The position numbers and the translations under genes are program-made. Positions 11,104-21,320 of a stretch of DNA of 64,000 nt are shown piece after piece. This stretch comes from Ramazzottius varieornatus (taxonomy: Eukaryota; Tardigrada; Eutardigrada; Parachela; Ramazzottiidae): the NCBI GenBank assembly GCA_001949185.1, contig BDGG01000003.1, positions 4,137,158-4,201,157 of the forward strand, read 5' to 3'. Under the pieces are notes generated by a model. That model worked only from the letters and a program-made list of their open reading frames with translations. It ran no database searches and was not told the origin of the DNA. Within the stretch, counting starts at the first letter, position 1. Every line of letters begins with the position of its first letter.

Positions 11104-13104
11104 TTATACGAGAAGACTGGTCGTTGTCTCTTTGGGTTCTTCAACAGCCGATCCTGGTCCAGCTTCCTTCTTTTCCTCTTCCTTCCCAACTCCGTTACTC
11201 AGTCCAGCTTCTGAGCTCATGGAGATCCCTGAAGGCTCCCGGTGGTCCACCGGCCATATTTGGTACTTGGCCGGCATCCAGGCCTGCACAATACAGTCTT
11301 CGGCAACAGACGCTATCATCAGCTTCCTCCCCTGCGCAGGATTCCACGTCACATCTGTCACCCTTCCACTATGTCCTCCATGGACAAACTGCAGTTCAGC
11401 TGGTGTGGTCAAATCCACCCTCTCCTGCTTCTCCCCAATCTTCCTCACGTCCCACAGACATATCCGCCTATCCGCCCCACCCGACGCCAACAACGACGCT
11501 CTCTCCACGTCCTGACACCAGTCTATCGTAAAGACTTCATTCGTATGATACTTCAAACTGTGTAGCCGCCTCGACAGGTTCCTCATATCCCACAACGCCA
11601 CTGTACCATCGTCCGAACCCGTAGCTAAGATTGATTCACTTAACGCGAAGGAAATGGCGTTGACACTGGCTTCGTGGGCTTCTACACGATGACTAGGCTT
11701 AGCTAGGTTTCTACTGCGTATATCAAACAGACAAAAACACTTGTCGATACCCGCTGAACCTATGATGGTTGAATGAAGAGGATGCCATGCTATGTCTTGT
11801 ATCTCTGTATCGTGGCCTGTGACGGTCAAGTGCGGCTTAACATCTTGGCGGCGTTTCGCCCCACAAATGTCCCATACAAGTATTCTGCCGTCTTTTCCAC
11901 AACTGGCAACGTTACCTGCTTTGTGTTCGGAGGGGTTCCATGCGAGACCATGGGCGGAAGGAAATCTGAGATCGTGGCCTTGGAGTTCTAACATGGGTGG
12001 TTTCTCAACGATTGGGTCTTCGAAGGACCAGCCGTGTTTGAGTTCGCTCTTCCAGTCGTATATGACTACGCTACTGTCTGCGAGCTTCGCACAAACGAAC
12101 TCGTTCTTTTGTGGCATTACCCGAGCGTGCGTGATGGGAATGCTTTGGCAGATGATGCCATGGATGGAGATTATGTTCTGACTTCCGGTGAAGAGACCAA
12201 TGCTAGGACGAAATTCGGGAGTCTTTTCGTCTAACTTGCCGAAACCTTCGGGACCATCTTTCGGTGTGCGAACATTCAACAGGATGATACCGTTGAAGTG
12301 AGCTTCGGCGTCACCGCGGGCCGTTGTTCCTGTAGAACGGAGTTCCATCAAAATAAAGTAACTCACTTCAAGCGACTTCGATAAAGCGGCCGGCAAAAGC
12401 AGCGTACACGGTCGTTAAATAAAGTGGCGCACCTCTCCACTATTATTGGCCGGCAGCGTGCGCCACTTCCAACAGCGAGCCCTGTACATTCCCTTTGCCG
12501 GCCTCCCAGTTATTACAGGGATATATATCACCTTCATACCTATCACTACTTTCTGTTGTCGATATTCACAGCCACTTTCCGTATAGACCACCTGAAAGAA
12601 ATACAGCGGTCAGAAAGGGTATCGAAATGCGGGTTCGTCCACTGTAACGGAATTCGCCTGATGATAATTATAGGGACTACGCAGTCATTGCTTACTTCTT
12701 CAACGTCTTCGATCCAGTCGATGGTATAAGTAGGAAACTGGGTAGCCGTCATCATGAACATATCGTACAGAAACGGAATGTTCTTCTTCCATATCTTGTA
12801 TTCCTCATTGATTCGCTTGTCGTTTGTGTGACGAGGTGGTGGAGGTGCGCCATTTTCTGTTAACCCTCTTTCGGCCGATGGTGCTCTGGAGTTGTCTGCT
12901 GGCGTTGCGAGGCTAGCCACCGATGACGGAAACTCTGGAGCGGATAGACGAGACTCCTCGGCATCCATGTCGTACCCATGGTTAGACTCCTCCACACCAT
13001 TCTGTAACGAAACTATAAAGGAACACGTTAAACAGACTCTGCAACTGGAGTTAAGGTACCTCGAGGCCCGAATTCGAGTATTCTTCTGCTGTCATAATTT
13101 TCAT
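11104..13104 (-). CDS. Diverged RBBP4/RBBP7-type WD40 histone-binding protein
   Basis: Four exons: 13104-13060, 13001-12696, 12591-12540 and 12329-11104. An acidic, probably disordered N-terminal extension of about 85 residues precedes the family's N-terminal helix (KRINEEYKIWKKNIPFLYD, DWIEDVEEV). The junction peptide QQKVVIG-TTARGDAEAHF corresponds to the RBBP4 segment HRLVLGT. WD repeats follow, including HGLAWNPSEHKAGNVASCGK, ILATGSDDGTVALWDMRNLS, FTIDWCQDVERASLLASGG and FVHGGHSGRVTDVTWNP. The tail is Glu/Lys-rich. RBBP4/7 proteins hold histone H4 in CAF-1, NuRD, PRC2 and HAT1 complexes. This copy differs at many positions that are near-invariant in animals and is longer (about 540 versus 425 residues), so it is probably a second, fast-evolving paralogue. 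Confidence 0.85.
12418..12512. repeat. Shortened palindrome copy in an RBBP4/7-like intron
   Basis: TAAAGTGGCGCACCTCTCC / GCAGCGTGCGCCACTTCC, then a decayed outer arm ending TGCCGGCCTCC. The left outer arm is missing. Confidence 0.8.
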
Positions 13105-13553
13105 GGAATCAACCGTGGATCGCAGAAACAAGAGCAGTATCAAACTGACCACTGGTCAATCACAGATTCTTATGGGAACCTGCGCGTTTTTGAGCGGACA
13201 CGAATCAAACGATTTGCAAAACCATCCATTAGTTTCTTTTCAAGTCCAGGACACCAGGACCCAGCAGAATGTAACGAGATTCTCGTTAACTACGATTCTC
13301 ATTAAATCAATCAAAGGATGTTAACTATGAATTTTTTACGCAGTCTCCACTCTGTAATTCGTTAATCAAGAAGCTTTTAACTTCCGGTCCGGGAATTTAT
13401 CTTATGTATGATGTGCCGGACGTGGTGTGTTTGACTTTGACCAAAATTTACTTCCGATGTGCCGCGGATCAAGTTCAACCCGCTACGAAGAGTTGCCCAG
13501 AATGAGCTGGAGCTGTTGGCGTGTATGAGACTTCGATTCGTGCGTTCCATCGA
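13105..13553. other. Divergent promoter region, RBBP4/7-like / VPS16
   Basis: About 450 bp, AT-richer in its right part. No exon or repeat recognised. Confidence 0.5.
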
Positions 13554-16500
13554 ATGACGATGGCTATGCAGAACTTCACGGACAACTGGAGTCCCTTCGG
13601 GTTTGACGTCTACTACCGCAAGTTTGAGCTGTACCAGATGGGATGGCAAAAGTTTAACGTTGACATCTCGGACTTTGCTATCATCTCCGTGGCGAAGAAT
13701 GGAGGAAATATTGTTGTAGTTCGCGACGACCGGAAGAAGCAGCCTCCGTCCGGACCGGAAGTGCCTCATACTACTGCTCTCATACGGCCAAACATCGTCG
13801 TTTTCTCCGCTGCAGGTAACTTGCGATGCACCTTCGTTCCTCTTAAACATCTTACGAATATTTTTACATTTTCAGGGAGGCTTGTTTGGCAATTCGCATG
13901 GAACAGTGGACCTCTTATGCAGATTGGATGGTCGACTATAAACGAGCTTGTCTGCATTCAAGACGATGGCCGCGTTCTCCTCTACGACATGTTCGGCACC
14001 TTCATCCGCACATTCGGGACCGGACAAGAAGCTGCAGATGTCCGTATTACTGACTGTCGTATCTTTGAGAACAAGTCTCAAACAGGCGTGATAGTTCTGA
14101 CAGAGACGCGGAAGTTCTTCCTGGTTAGTAACATCGATAACCCCACGGTCCGAGCTATGGGTGACGTTCCCGGTGGTAACACTCCTTCGCTGTTCCGTCG
14201 ATGTTGGTCAGTAGTGTGCTCTGAGAAAGACATCAACGTGTACATTACGAAAGACAGCGACCTGTACTGCTTGAATAAGATTGGGCAGGTGCAGGAGATA
14301 CCATCGGGCATCTCAGAAAACACGAAAGGGTTCGTGGCGCTAAGTGCCTCCCCCAACCAGAAAAGCATCGCGTTGGTGACGGCGGAAGGTGTTGTCGTGA
14401 TTAAGTCGTTAGAAGATGTGGATAGTGGTGCCGTGTGTCAGTTTGATGCGAAGTGCCCGGACAATCAGCCGAAGCAGCTGGCCTGGTGTGGAAATGGAGC
14501 GGTCGTAGGCTACTGGGAGAACAACGGAAGCCATATCCTCCTTATGGTCGGACCCAAGAAGGACTGGATCAACTTCCGATTTGATTCATCTGTTCATTTA
14601 GGTAAGGAAAACTATAGGGACGAGCCCCGCAAGCAAACCCGATAAGGTGATTTTACCCGATGGCGCACGCTTTCAGCTAGTGACACCGAAAACGTACGCC
14701 AACTTGGAAAACCGTCTTGTAGTTGTGGAGTCTGTTCGCCGTTTCGAGTGGCACACGATTCCAGTGTAAACCACTAATAGCGTGCGTCACTTAAAGTAAT
14801 GATCTTATCGAGTTTGTTTGCGCTTCCGGTCACAGTTATGTTTGTTTTTGGATGAAAACTAAGGTGGAATTTTTTTGTAGTTCCAGAAATTGATTCATTA
14901 CGAGTGATCACTAGAGATACTCACGATCTGATCCAGAAAGTTCCTGCCGTGACGATGCAGGTGATGAAAGTTGGTTCCATGGCACCGGGAGCTTACTTAC
15001 TGGAAGCTTGTCGAGAGTACGAAGCGTTAAGTTACAAAGCGGACGAATACCTGAAGTTGGTAAAGCCCAACTTAGAAGAAGCGACGATGCAGTGTATCGA
15101 CGCTGCTGTACAAGAGTTTGAAGTGTCCATGCAGAAGCTCCTCTTCCGAGCCGCAGCCTTCGGTAAAACCTTCCTCGAGAACAAAACAGCTGTCACGGAC
15201 AATTTTGTCTCGACTTGCAAGTATTTGCGCGTCTTGAACGCCTTGAGACACTATCTTTATGGGATGCCGGTAACATGGAGGCAGTTCCAGTCCGAGACCA
15301 TAACGTCATTACTGGACAGGTTGGTCGAAATATCCAAAGAAAATTCCGATACTTTCCTCTGCTATAGGCTTTCCTTCTTTCAAATATATTCGTTTTAAAA
15401 TTTAAAATACTCACAGCAGCCGCTGAGTAGAGAACCATCTTGGGCGGTGAACTAATTTCGCCCTGTTTCTTCGAAAAACATCCATTAAGTCTGTGTCGAG
15501 CGCGGTTTTCAATGCCCTTCGAAGGTGTCTCGAAGAAATTAGACAATAATAAGCGAGGTGCTAAATGGGAGCCCGGCAGACGAACTCGACAAGATTTGCT
15601 TTCGAAGAGGCGCATGCCTCAGCCGGTAACACTACAAACGTGCGCCACTTGGAAGAACGATCTTGTCGAGTTTGTTTGCCTAGGTCCCAAATGATTCGTT
15701 CGACTTTGGTAATTTAACTTCACTTTCTTTTGTTACAGGTTGGTGGCGCGTCGGCAATTCGAGCTGGCCTATCGAGTTTGTAGCTACCTAGAGCTTCCAG
15801 CTTCCCAAGGTGTTTCGCGGATCCTTCTAAACTGGTCCTCCTACAAGATGAACCAGCGGAACGAATCCGACGAAGACGTGGCTGGAGCAATCATCGGCAA
15901 GCTAGAGAAGACTCCCGGCATTTCCTTCGCAGAATGCGCCAGGAACGCCCGAGCTTTGGGAAGACTTTCACTAGCCGTCGAGCTCCTCGAAAGAGAACCT
16001 TCGGCACAGCTCCAAGTTCCTCTCCTGTTGGAGTTCGGCAAAGACGAACTGGCCTTGTCGAAGGCCATACAAAGTGGGAACTCAGATTTAGTTTACGACG
16101 TGATATTGTACTTAAAATCCAAATTAGGTACTGCAGAATTTCTGATGAGGATAAGGTCCAACAGGGAAGTCTTTGCGCTGTTTGTCAAGTACTGCAAAGA
16201 GTTCAACCCGAAGCTCTTACGGGACTTGTTCATTCAGGAAGACTGGCGGTCGGAAGAAGCTTTCACATTCATACCAGAGTCGTTCGAAGCCTTGTCAGTC
16301 CCTGAACAGCTGTCCGCTCTACAGAACGCGGTGGAAAGGTTCGATCACGCTAAAGATGATTTCAACAAGAAAATTACGGAAGATCAAATCAAGTTGATCC
16401 GTCATCAGGTCAAGCTGGAAGAGAAGTTCGCCAAGAAGTTTGTCGGCTTGACTGTACACAAAACCCTCGAAGCTCTTCTACAAGACTCACAGTGGAAACT

Positions 16501-16888
16501 AGCGGAAGAGTTTAAGAAAGACTACCAGATGTCAGATCGGCACTTCTGGTTCTTGAAGGTCGAAGTGTTGGCCAGGCTGAAACAGTGGGAGGAACTGGAA
16601 AAGTTTATGAGAAGTGCCCGGAAACCTGTGATAGGACTGGAGCACTTCGCGCTGGCTGCTCACAAGTATGGGAACGTGGTCGAAGCTCAGAAGTATCTGT
16701 TGAAGGTGGACGATGAGCAGAAGCTGCGCTGCATGCTGAAGATGGGCATGCTGGATGAAGCGGCGGATCTGGCGATAAAGCAAAAGGACCCGGTGGCGAT
16801 GGGTGCCGTCCTGGACAAGTGTCGACGGGAGGACAGCGCTGTGACGGCAAAGCTTCAAGCCGCAAAGACTGGTCTTGGCTATACCTAG
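13554..16888 (+). CDS. VPS16: Vacuolar protein sorting-associated protein 16 (HOPS/CORVET core)
   Basis: Four exons, 13554-13815, 13876-14601, 14881-15319 and 15739-16888, join in frame to about 858 residues; animal VPS16 is about 840. The N-terminal half is the beta-propeller (WQKFNVDISDFAIISVAKNG, LMQIGWSTINELVCIQDDGR, NQPKQLAWCGNGAVVGYWEN). The C-terminal half is the alpha-solenoid (GSMAPGAYLLEACREYEAL, LPASQGVSRILLNWSSYKMN, ISFAECARNARALGRLSLA, VVEAQKYLLKVDDEQKLRCM). VPS16 binds VPS33 and is a core subunit of the HOPS and CORVET tethers for endosome-lysosome fusion. ATG 13554 is used because the frame upstream offers only GTG. Introns 2 and 3 carry palindrome copies, intron 2 a doublet. 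No damage seen. Confidence 0.97.
14620..14832. repeat. Palindrome doublet in VPS16 intron 2
   Basis: First unit: GCAAGCAAACCCGATAAG ... GATGGCGCACGC / ACGTACGCCAACTTGG. Second unit: TCGAGTGGCACACG / AGCGTGCGTCACTT ... CTTATCGAGTTTGTTTGC. The outermost arms belong to different units and still pair, which suggests insertion of one copy into another. Confidence 0.8.
15567..15688. repeat. Full palindrome copy in VPS16 intron 3
   Basis: Begins GGGAGCCCGGCAGACGAACT and ends GAGTTTGTTTGCCTAGGTCC, 122 bp. It is flanked by AAAT on both sides, a possible 4-bp target duplication. Confidence 0.9.
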
Positions 16889-17762
16889 TTAGAAATTCCA
16901 GTCTTTTGATTCAGTGATTTGCTCAAACATTCCTTTCACTTTTCCCAGCATCATTTTACTTTGGCTCACCATTAAAAATTTTATTATGTTGATTTGTTGG
17001 TTTGTTCTAACGGTACGAACTCCCGTTCGCGTCTTAAAGTTCAACCGCCTACGGTGATGAGTTTCTTTGTGTTTTATGGTATTGTCAAACGGGAGCTGGG
17101 CAGACAAAGCATACCAAATGGTTATTTCAAGTGGGGCGTGCTCTTATTTCCACTGGCTGTCACGGTATGCCACTCAAGACGACTATGTTGTAGGTTTTGT
17201 TTGCTCACCTTCCAAATGCTTTATATTATTTTTTTCTCAGAACCTGACAGTTTTATCTGCAGAGTGGATAACTTGTGCCTTGAAGTCCGGACTTGAACCT
17301 TGAACTGCTTACAACCAGTATACGCTGATCACAGTCTGGCGGGTGTGGCCCTGATGGCAGATCCGTGTTCCGTATTGTTTCCGGTACGCACTTTAAACAC
17401 TCTGCCGTAATAGCAAGGTATACAGTTTACACCATGTGCCAGATAGCTGGTAGATAAACAACTGTGAGGGTTGTTTGTTTGGAAAACTCATTCACCTGAT
17501 AAAAAGGCAAGTTTGATGAGCCAGACGAAAATCGAGGGTTTATTGCTTCACGCAGTGCCAGTGGGCGACTTTCTTGTAAACAGTGTCGTGTAAACCACCG
17601 CACAGGTTATGCTCTGTACTTTGCTGTTCATCCGCCATTTTGTAATCCAACGTGTGCAAATACATATCGAAGATTACACCACCATCTGGGCGATAAGACC
17701 CTCTAGCGTCGTCGGAGGTTTCTATTACATAGTATTATAGCCAAGTTTGATCGGAACTAAAA
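16889..17762. other. Intergenic region between VPS16 and the serpin gene
   Basis: Holds one palindrome copy (17091-17213), the VPS16 3' UTR and the serpin promoter. No other gene seen. Confidence 0.5.
17091..17213. repeat. Intergenic palindrome copy
   Basis: GGGAGCTGGGCAGACAAAGC ... TTTCAAGTGGGGCGTGC / GGTATGCCACTCAAGACG ... TAGGTTTTGTTTGC. One of the few copies outside an intron. Confidence 0.8.
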
Positions 17763-19073
17763 ATGGTGCCATTATCCAACGATTTTTCGGAGCCACGCAG
17801 TTCTCGGTTTCTGCCAATATTCCTCATTATCGTTGCCACCGTTTCTGAGCCTGCTTTTTGTACTAGGACAATGGATGTCTCTACGGCAAAATTCTCGGTG
17901 GACTTATTCAAAAGCATCGCTACCGCGAGTAACAATGAAAACATCGTCGTGTCTCCGTTTTCCGTTGAAGCTGCGCTTTCCATGGTCCTCGCCGGCGCCA
18001 AGGGTTCTTCGAAGTCCCAGTTACAATCCTCTCTCGGTATTGACGATTCCTCCATCAGATCACTGACTGACAAATACAGGTCGATTAATAAAGCCTCGGA
18101 TGGATATACTCTTCGATCTGCCAATGGACTGTTCGCTGACAACAAATTTCAGCTCCTGCCAGAATACCAAAGAATGATCGGTAGTGACTTCGACGCTAAA
18201 ATTTCCTCCGTGAATTTCGCCCAAGAAGCCGAACAAGCTCGTCAAGATATCAACAAGTTTGTAGAGGAAAAGACCAATGGAAAAATCAGCAACTTATTCG
18301 CACAAGGAAGTCTCTCGACGGATACGCAGCTGGTCCTCGTCAACGCCGTCTACTTCAAAGCGGACTGGGATAAACAGTTCAAGAAGGGTTCCACAACGTC
18401 TCAACCATTCGCCTTGGCCAACGGTCAAAATAAAAACGTACAGCTGATGACTATGAGCGACAAGTTCCTGTACGGTGAAAGTGAGGTTATAGGTGGAGCG
18501 CAGGTGCTTGAAATGCGGTATAAGAAAGGAGAAGCCAGCATGATCTTCTTGTTGCCGAAAGAGAAGAACGGCTTCCGCGCAATGGTGGACGGTCTCACGA
18601 CGAGCGCACTGAATGAAGCCTTACAATCGGTCTTCGAGAACAAGGTCGAAGTCTTCATTCCGAAATTCAAGGCAACAAAAGAGTACCAAATGAACAACCA
18701 CCTGCAGAAACTGGGGATCCAAGATGTCTTCAGTAACTCGGCGGACCTTTCGGGAATCAGCGGAAGTCCGAACTTGAAAATATCCAAAGTCGTACAGAAA
18801 GTCTTCGTCGGTAAGTCTTTTTTCACAAGCTTCACTGTACTATTTACTGTCACCACAGAAATAATTTTGGATTTATTTTCAGAGGTGGACGAGAAGGGAA
18901 CGGAAGCCGCAGCGGCGACTGGAATACAGATTGTACCATTAATGGCTATCATCGAGCCGGAAGAGCCCAAGGTCTTCCGCGCTGATCGACCTTTCCTTTA
19001 CCTGATCCGACACAATCCGACAAGCACAGTTTTGTTTATGGGAGCTGTTCTTGATCCTACTGTCGATACATAG
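17763..19073 (+). CDS. Secreted serpin (serine protease inhibitor)
   Basis: Two exons, 17763-18810 and 18883-19073, about 412 residues, the usual serpin length. A hydrophobic signal peptide (FLPIFLIIVATVSEPAFC) is followed by the complete fold: NIVVSPFSVEAALSMVLAGA, LVLVNAVYFKADWDKQF, EVFIPKFK. The reactive-centre hinge after the intron, EVDEKGTEAAAATG, keeps small residues at P12-P9, so the protein should be inhibitory. FLYLIRHNPTSTVLFMG closes the fold. By alignment to antitrypsin the scissile bond falls near ...QIVPL|MAI, giving Leu (or a neighbouring Met) at P1, which suits chymotrypsin- or elastase-like targets. The P1 call is inference because the loop is longer than in antitrypsin. The 72-bp intron has no stop in frame, so its retention would insert 24 residues just before the hinge. 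Confidence 0.97.
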   Translation: MVPLSNDFSEPRSSRFLPIFLIIVATVSEPAFCTRTMDVSTAKFSVDLFKSIATASNNENIVVSPFSVEAALSMVLAGAKGSSKSQLQSSLGIDDSSIRSLTDKYRSINKASDGYTLRSANGLFADNKFQLLPEYQRMIGSDFDAKISSVNFAQEAEQARQDINKFVEEKTNGKISNLFAQGSLSTDTQLVLVNAVYFKADWDKQFKKGSTTSQPFALANGQNKNVQLMTMSDKFLYGESEVIGGAQVLEMRYKKGEASMIFLLPKEKNGFRAMVDGLTTSALNEALQSVFENKVEVFIPKFKATKEYQMNNHLQKLGIQDVFSNSADLSGISGSPNLKISKVVQKVFVGKSFFTSFTVLFTVTTEIILDLFSEVDEKGTEAAAATGIQIVPLMAIIEPEEPKVFRADRPFLYLIRHNPTSTVLFMGAVLDPTVDT

Positions 19074-19376
19074 GATATTTAAACCTTGCATGAACGTGGC
19101 GTCTTGTCCCACCACGGAGACTAGCATACTTCTTAAATCTGACCGTATTTTTTCCAGCTTGATTAGACTTTACGGGTTAATTGATATAGAATATGTCCAC
19201 ATCGATAATGTTCAAGCCTAACATTTCGCACGCTGTTCTGAAAAACAACTTAAAACGAGGAAGAAATTCGGTCATGGGTACTCAATTCTGTTACAGTGGT
19301 AGCAAGGAGCAAATTCGGAATTACAAGAAATGTGTGGATAAATCGGCAGCCCAATGTACAGTTTGCACATGTCATA
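19074..19376. other. Serpin 3' region
   Basis: About 300 bp with no convincing exon or repeat. Confidence 0.45.
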
Positions 19377-20621
19377 TTACTTGTCCACGAGTCGACGTGG
19401 AGTGTATTCTATCCAGTCGACACAGTATACTTCCGAGTCTACGGGTTTCGCTCCTAATTTCCGATAGGAACTCTTGGAAGCTTCATTCCAGTTCAGAACG
19501 TATACCAAGCTGTGGGCTGACCAAGGGCCACAACTTTTCCTGCTAGGTCGTAGTTGACTACCTGGTAGAGGCCTTTCCGCCGATGGTTCGGCCGCACGAA
19601 ACCATTGAACATGCAACCATCTGTCCTGCAGAGAATATAAGCCACCAGTTCGCCCGCGTCGGTAAAGACGGTGCCTGTGGGGAACCCGTTGCTGATCAGG
19701 TATCGGACGTATTCCAAAGTACGCTCGGTACCGTACTTGCATCCTTCGTTCACTTGTTCCGCGTGGTGCGCAGACAACACACCCAGACCTTCCGATAGGC
19801 TGCCAGAAAAAAAAGCCTCTTCGAAATTTAGCCCTTAATCCCAAGTCAGTTAGGCGGGACCGACGTACGTTTTCCGTAGATGGGACGGATGCAGAAGGAA
19901 GATATGGCATTCGTTACCTGGAATAACCTTTGTCTCCCCCGTTAGGTGCGCTCTGCATCTATCGACGAGTACCGGAAAACGTCAAACTTGGAGAGAGCTG
20001 TAAAGCTAGAACGTCGTGCATGACGGCAAACCTTCCTATGGAGGTAAGTAGAGAAACTAAGAGAAGCTATGTCCCCTTAACTCATCGAAGAATATCAACT
20101 TCAGTTCACGAAGTCCTCTCGGTTGACTATCGAGCGCAGCTTTTGCGTATCTGTACAAAATATGACAACGCCGTAAAATCCGCCCCATGGAAATACCTGA
20201 AACGCAGCCATCCGAAAGCAGCAAGTAGTGATGAGATTTGACGTTGTGAGATACTCTAGCCGGAGAAGCGGAAATCGGACGCCTCATGCACACGGAATAA
20301 TCAGGCTAAGCGTCCACCACAAACTCGGTTCCTTCATAGGCCGAATTAGTCGTTATGAGTGTCGTATGAACCGGTTGTCTAAATAACGGCACCACAGAAT
20401 CAAACCTGGTATGTTACAGCGTCCATTCCGTTGGTTATTCAGCATAGCCAGCTGCCACCATCTGCAAAATGTATCGTGTAACTGTTCGATTCCGCGAGGA
20501 AGATACTTGGTCTCAAAGTTAGAATGAAAGTATGACCTATTCGTACCTGGAGCGATTTCGGCACGTGATGCATCAGATCCTTGAGAACGACGCCCATTTG
20601 GTCCTCGGTCAGAACGATCAT
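19377..20621 (-). pseudogene. GLYAT-like N-acyltransferase pseudogene
   Basis: Copy of the intact gene at 23707-25136 with the same exon order: exon 1 MIVLTEDQMGVVLKDLM at 20621, and last exon RYLISNGFPTGTVFTDAGEL through IEYTPRRLVDK. Several disabling changes are visible against the intact copy. Exon 3 reads GACGCTTAGCCT (stop) where the intact gene has GACGCTTATCCC. Exon 4 has lost bases after GACTTCGTGAACTG, giving stops. Exon 5 lacks one T (GACGTTTTCCGG versus GACGTCTTTCCAG). The last exon lacks one G (GCTTGGTATACG versus GCTTGGGTATATG). The splice-site pattern is largely kept, so it arose by DNA duplication and not by retroposition. Confidence 0.88.
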
Positions 20622-20804
20622 CCTGGAGCGCGATGGTACGGATACAATTAAATCTATGACCATGCGCTTTTGGCTGGTGCAAAATTAATTTATGAACAGC
20701 AGTTAGCTCAGAGAAAGAACGATGAACGTGAAAACTGACCGAAAAGCCAAAATTCGGCCCATTGTTCGTCTGTTCTTGCTATGATAATCTATCAGTAAGC
20801 GCAG

Positions 20805-21018
20805 GCTTACAGCGTCCACTCCTTTGGTTGTCCACTCTTTTGGCTATTTAGCATAGCCGACATCTGCAAAAAGAAGCGGGAAGCTGTTCAGATCTTCCGC
20901 AAAAATACCGAGTCCAAGCTGCTGTGATTCGGCAAGAGCTTACCTGGAGTGATTTCGGAACATGCAACTGCAGGCTTTCAGGAGCCAAGCCCATTTTATC
21001 TGCTGTTAGAACGATCAT
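20805..21018 (-). pseudogene. Remnant of a third GLYAT-like copy (exons 1-2)
   Basis: MIVLTADKMG at 21018 leads to LHVPKSLQ and a donor (CAG|GTAAGC) at 20944. A second exon after TTTTTGCAG reads MSAMLNSQKSG, matching the intact exon 2 VLAMLNNQRNE, then degenerates with a small internal duplication (GAGTGGAC twice) and a stop. No later exons were found before exon 1 of the neighbouring pseudogene. It is the most decayed of the three. Confidence 0.75.
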
Positions 21019-21320
21019 TCTGCCGGTAAGAGATCAGGAGACCCATTATTCTTCCATCGGTGCAAAAGCACGGGCGGTAGTCATCTGCTGGAACAAGAAT
21101 TGAAGCGCAGTCAGCACGGTGGTAACGTCTAGTTGCCCCACTATAGTAGTTGTAGTACGAGCAGTTTACGAGTAATTATTTTAGTGTCGCAGCGATGGGC
21201 AATCCTAATCCGTCGACAGGCAACGATAGCATACGTGCTGAATAGAGGAAGAGCTAAAGTTCTCGAGAGCAGACAAACACCAGACCAATCGAAAAAACTG
21301 TCGATGGGAGAGAAAAATCA
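21019..21320. other. Spacer between the GLYAT remnant and the BTB gene
   Basis: No feature recognised. It should contain the 3' UTR of the BTB gene. Confidence 0.4.

Noticed and set aside
13103-13324. A + strand frame between RBBP4/7-like and VPS16
   Set aside because: It overlaps the first exon of the minus-strand gene and has no coding features.
19377-19910. A continuous 177-codon minus-strand frame over the acyltransferase pseudogene
   Set aside because: Only its C-terminal third matches the intact paralogue; the first part is the wrong frame before the one-base loss, so it is not a new protein.
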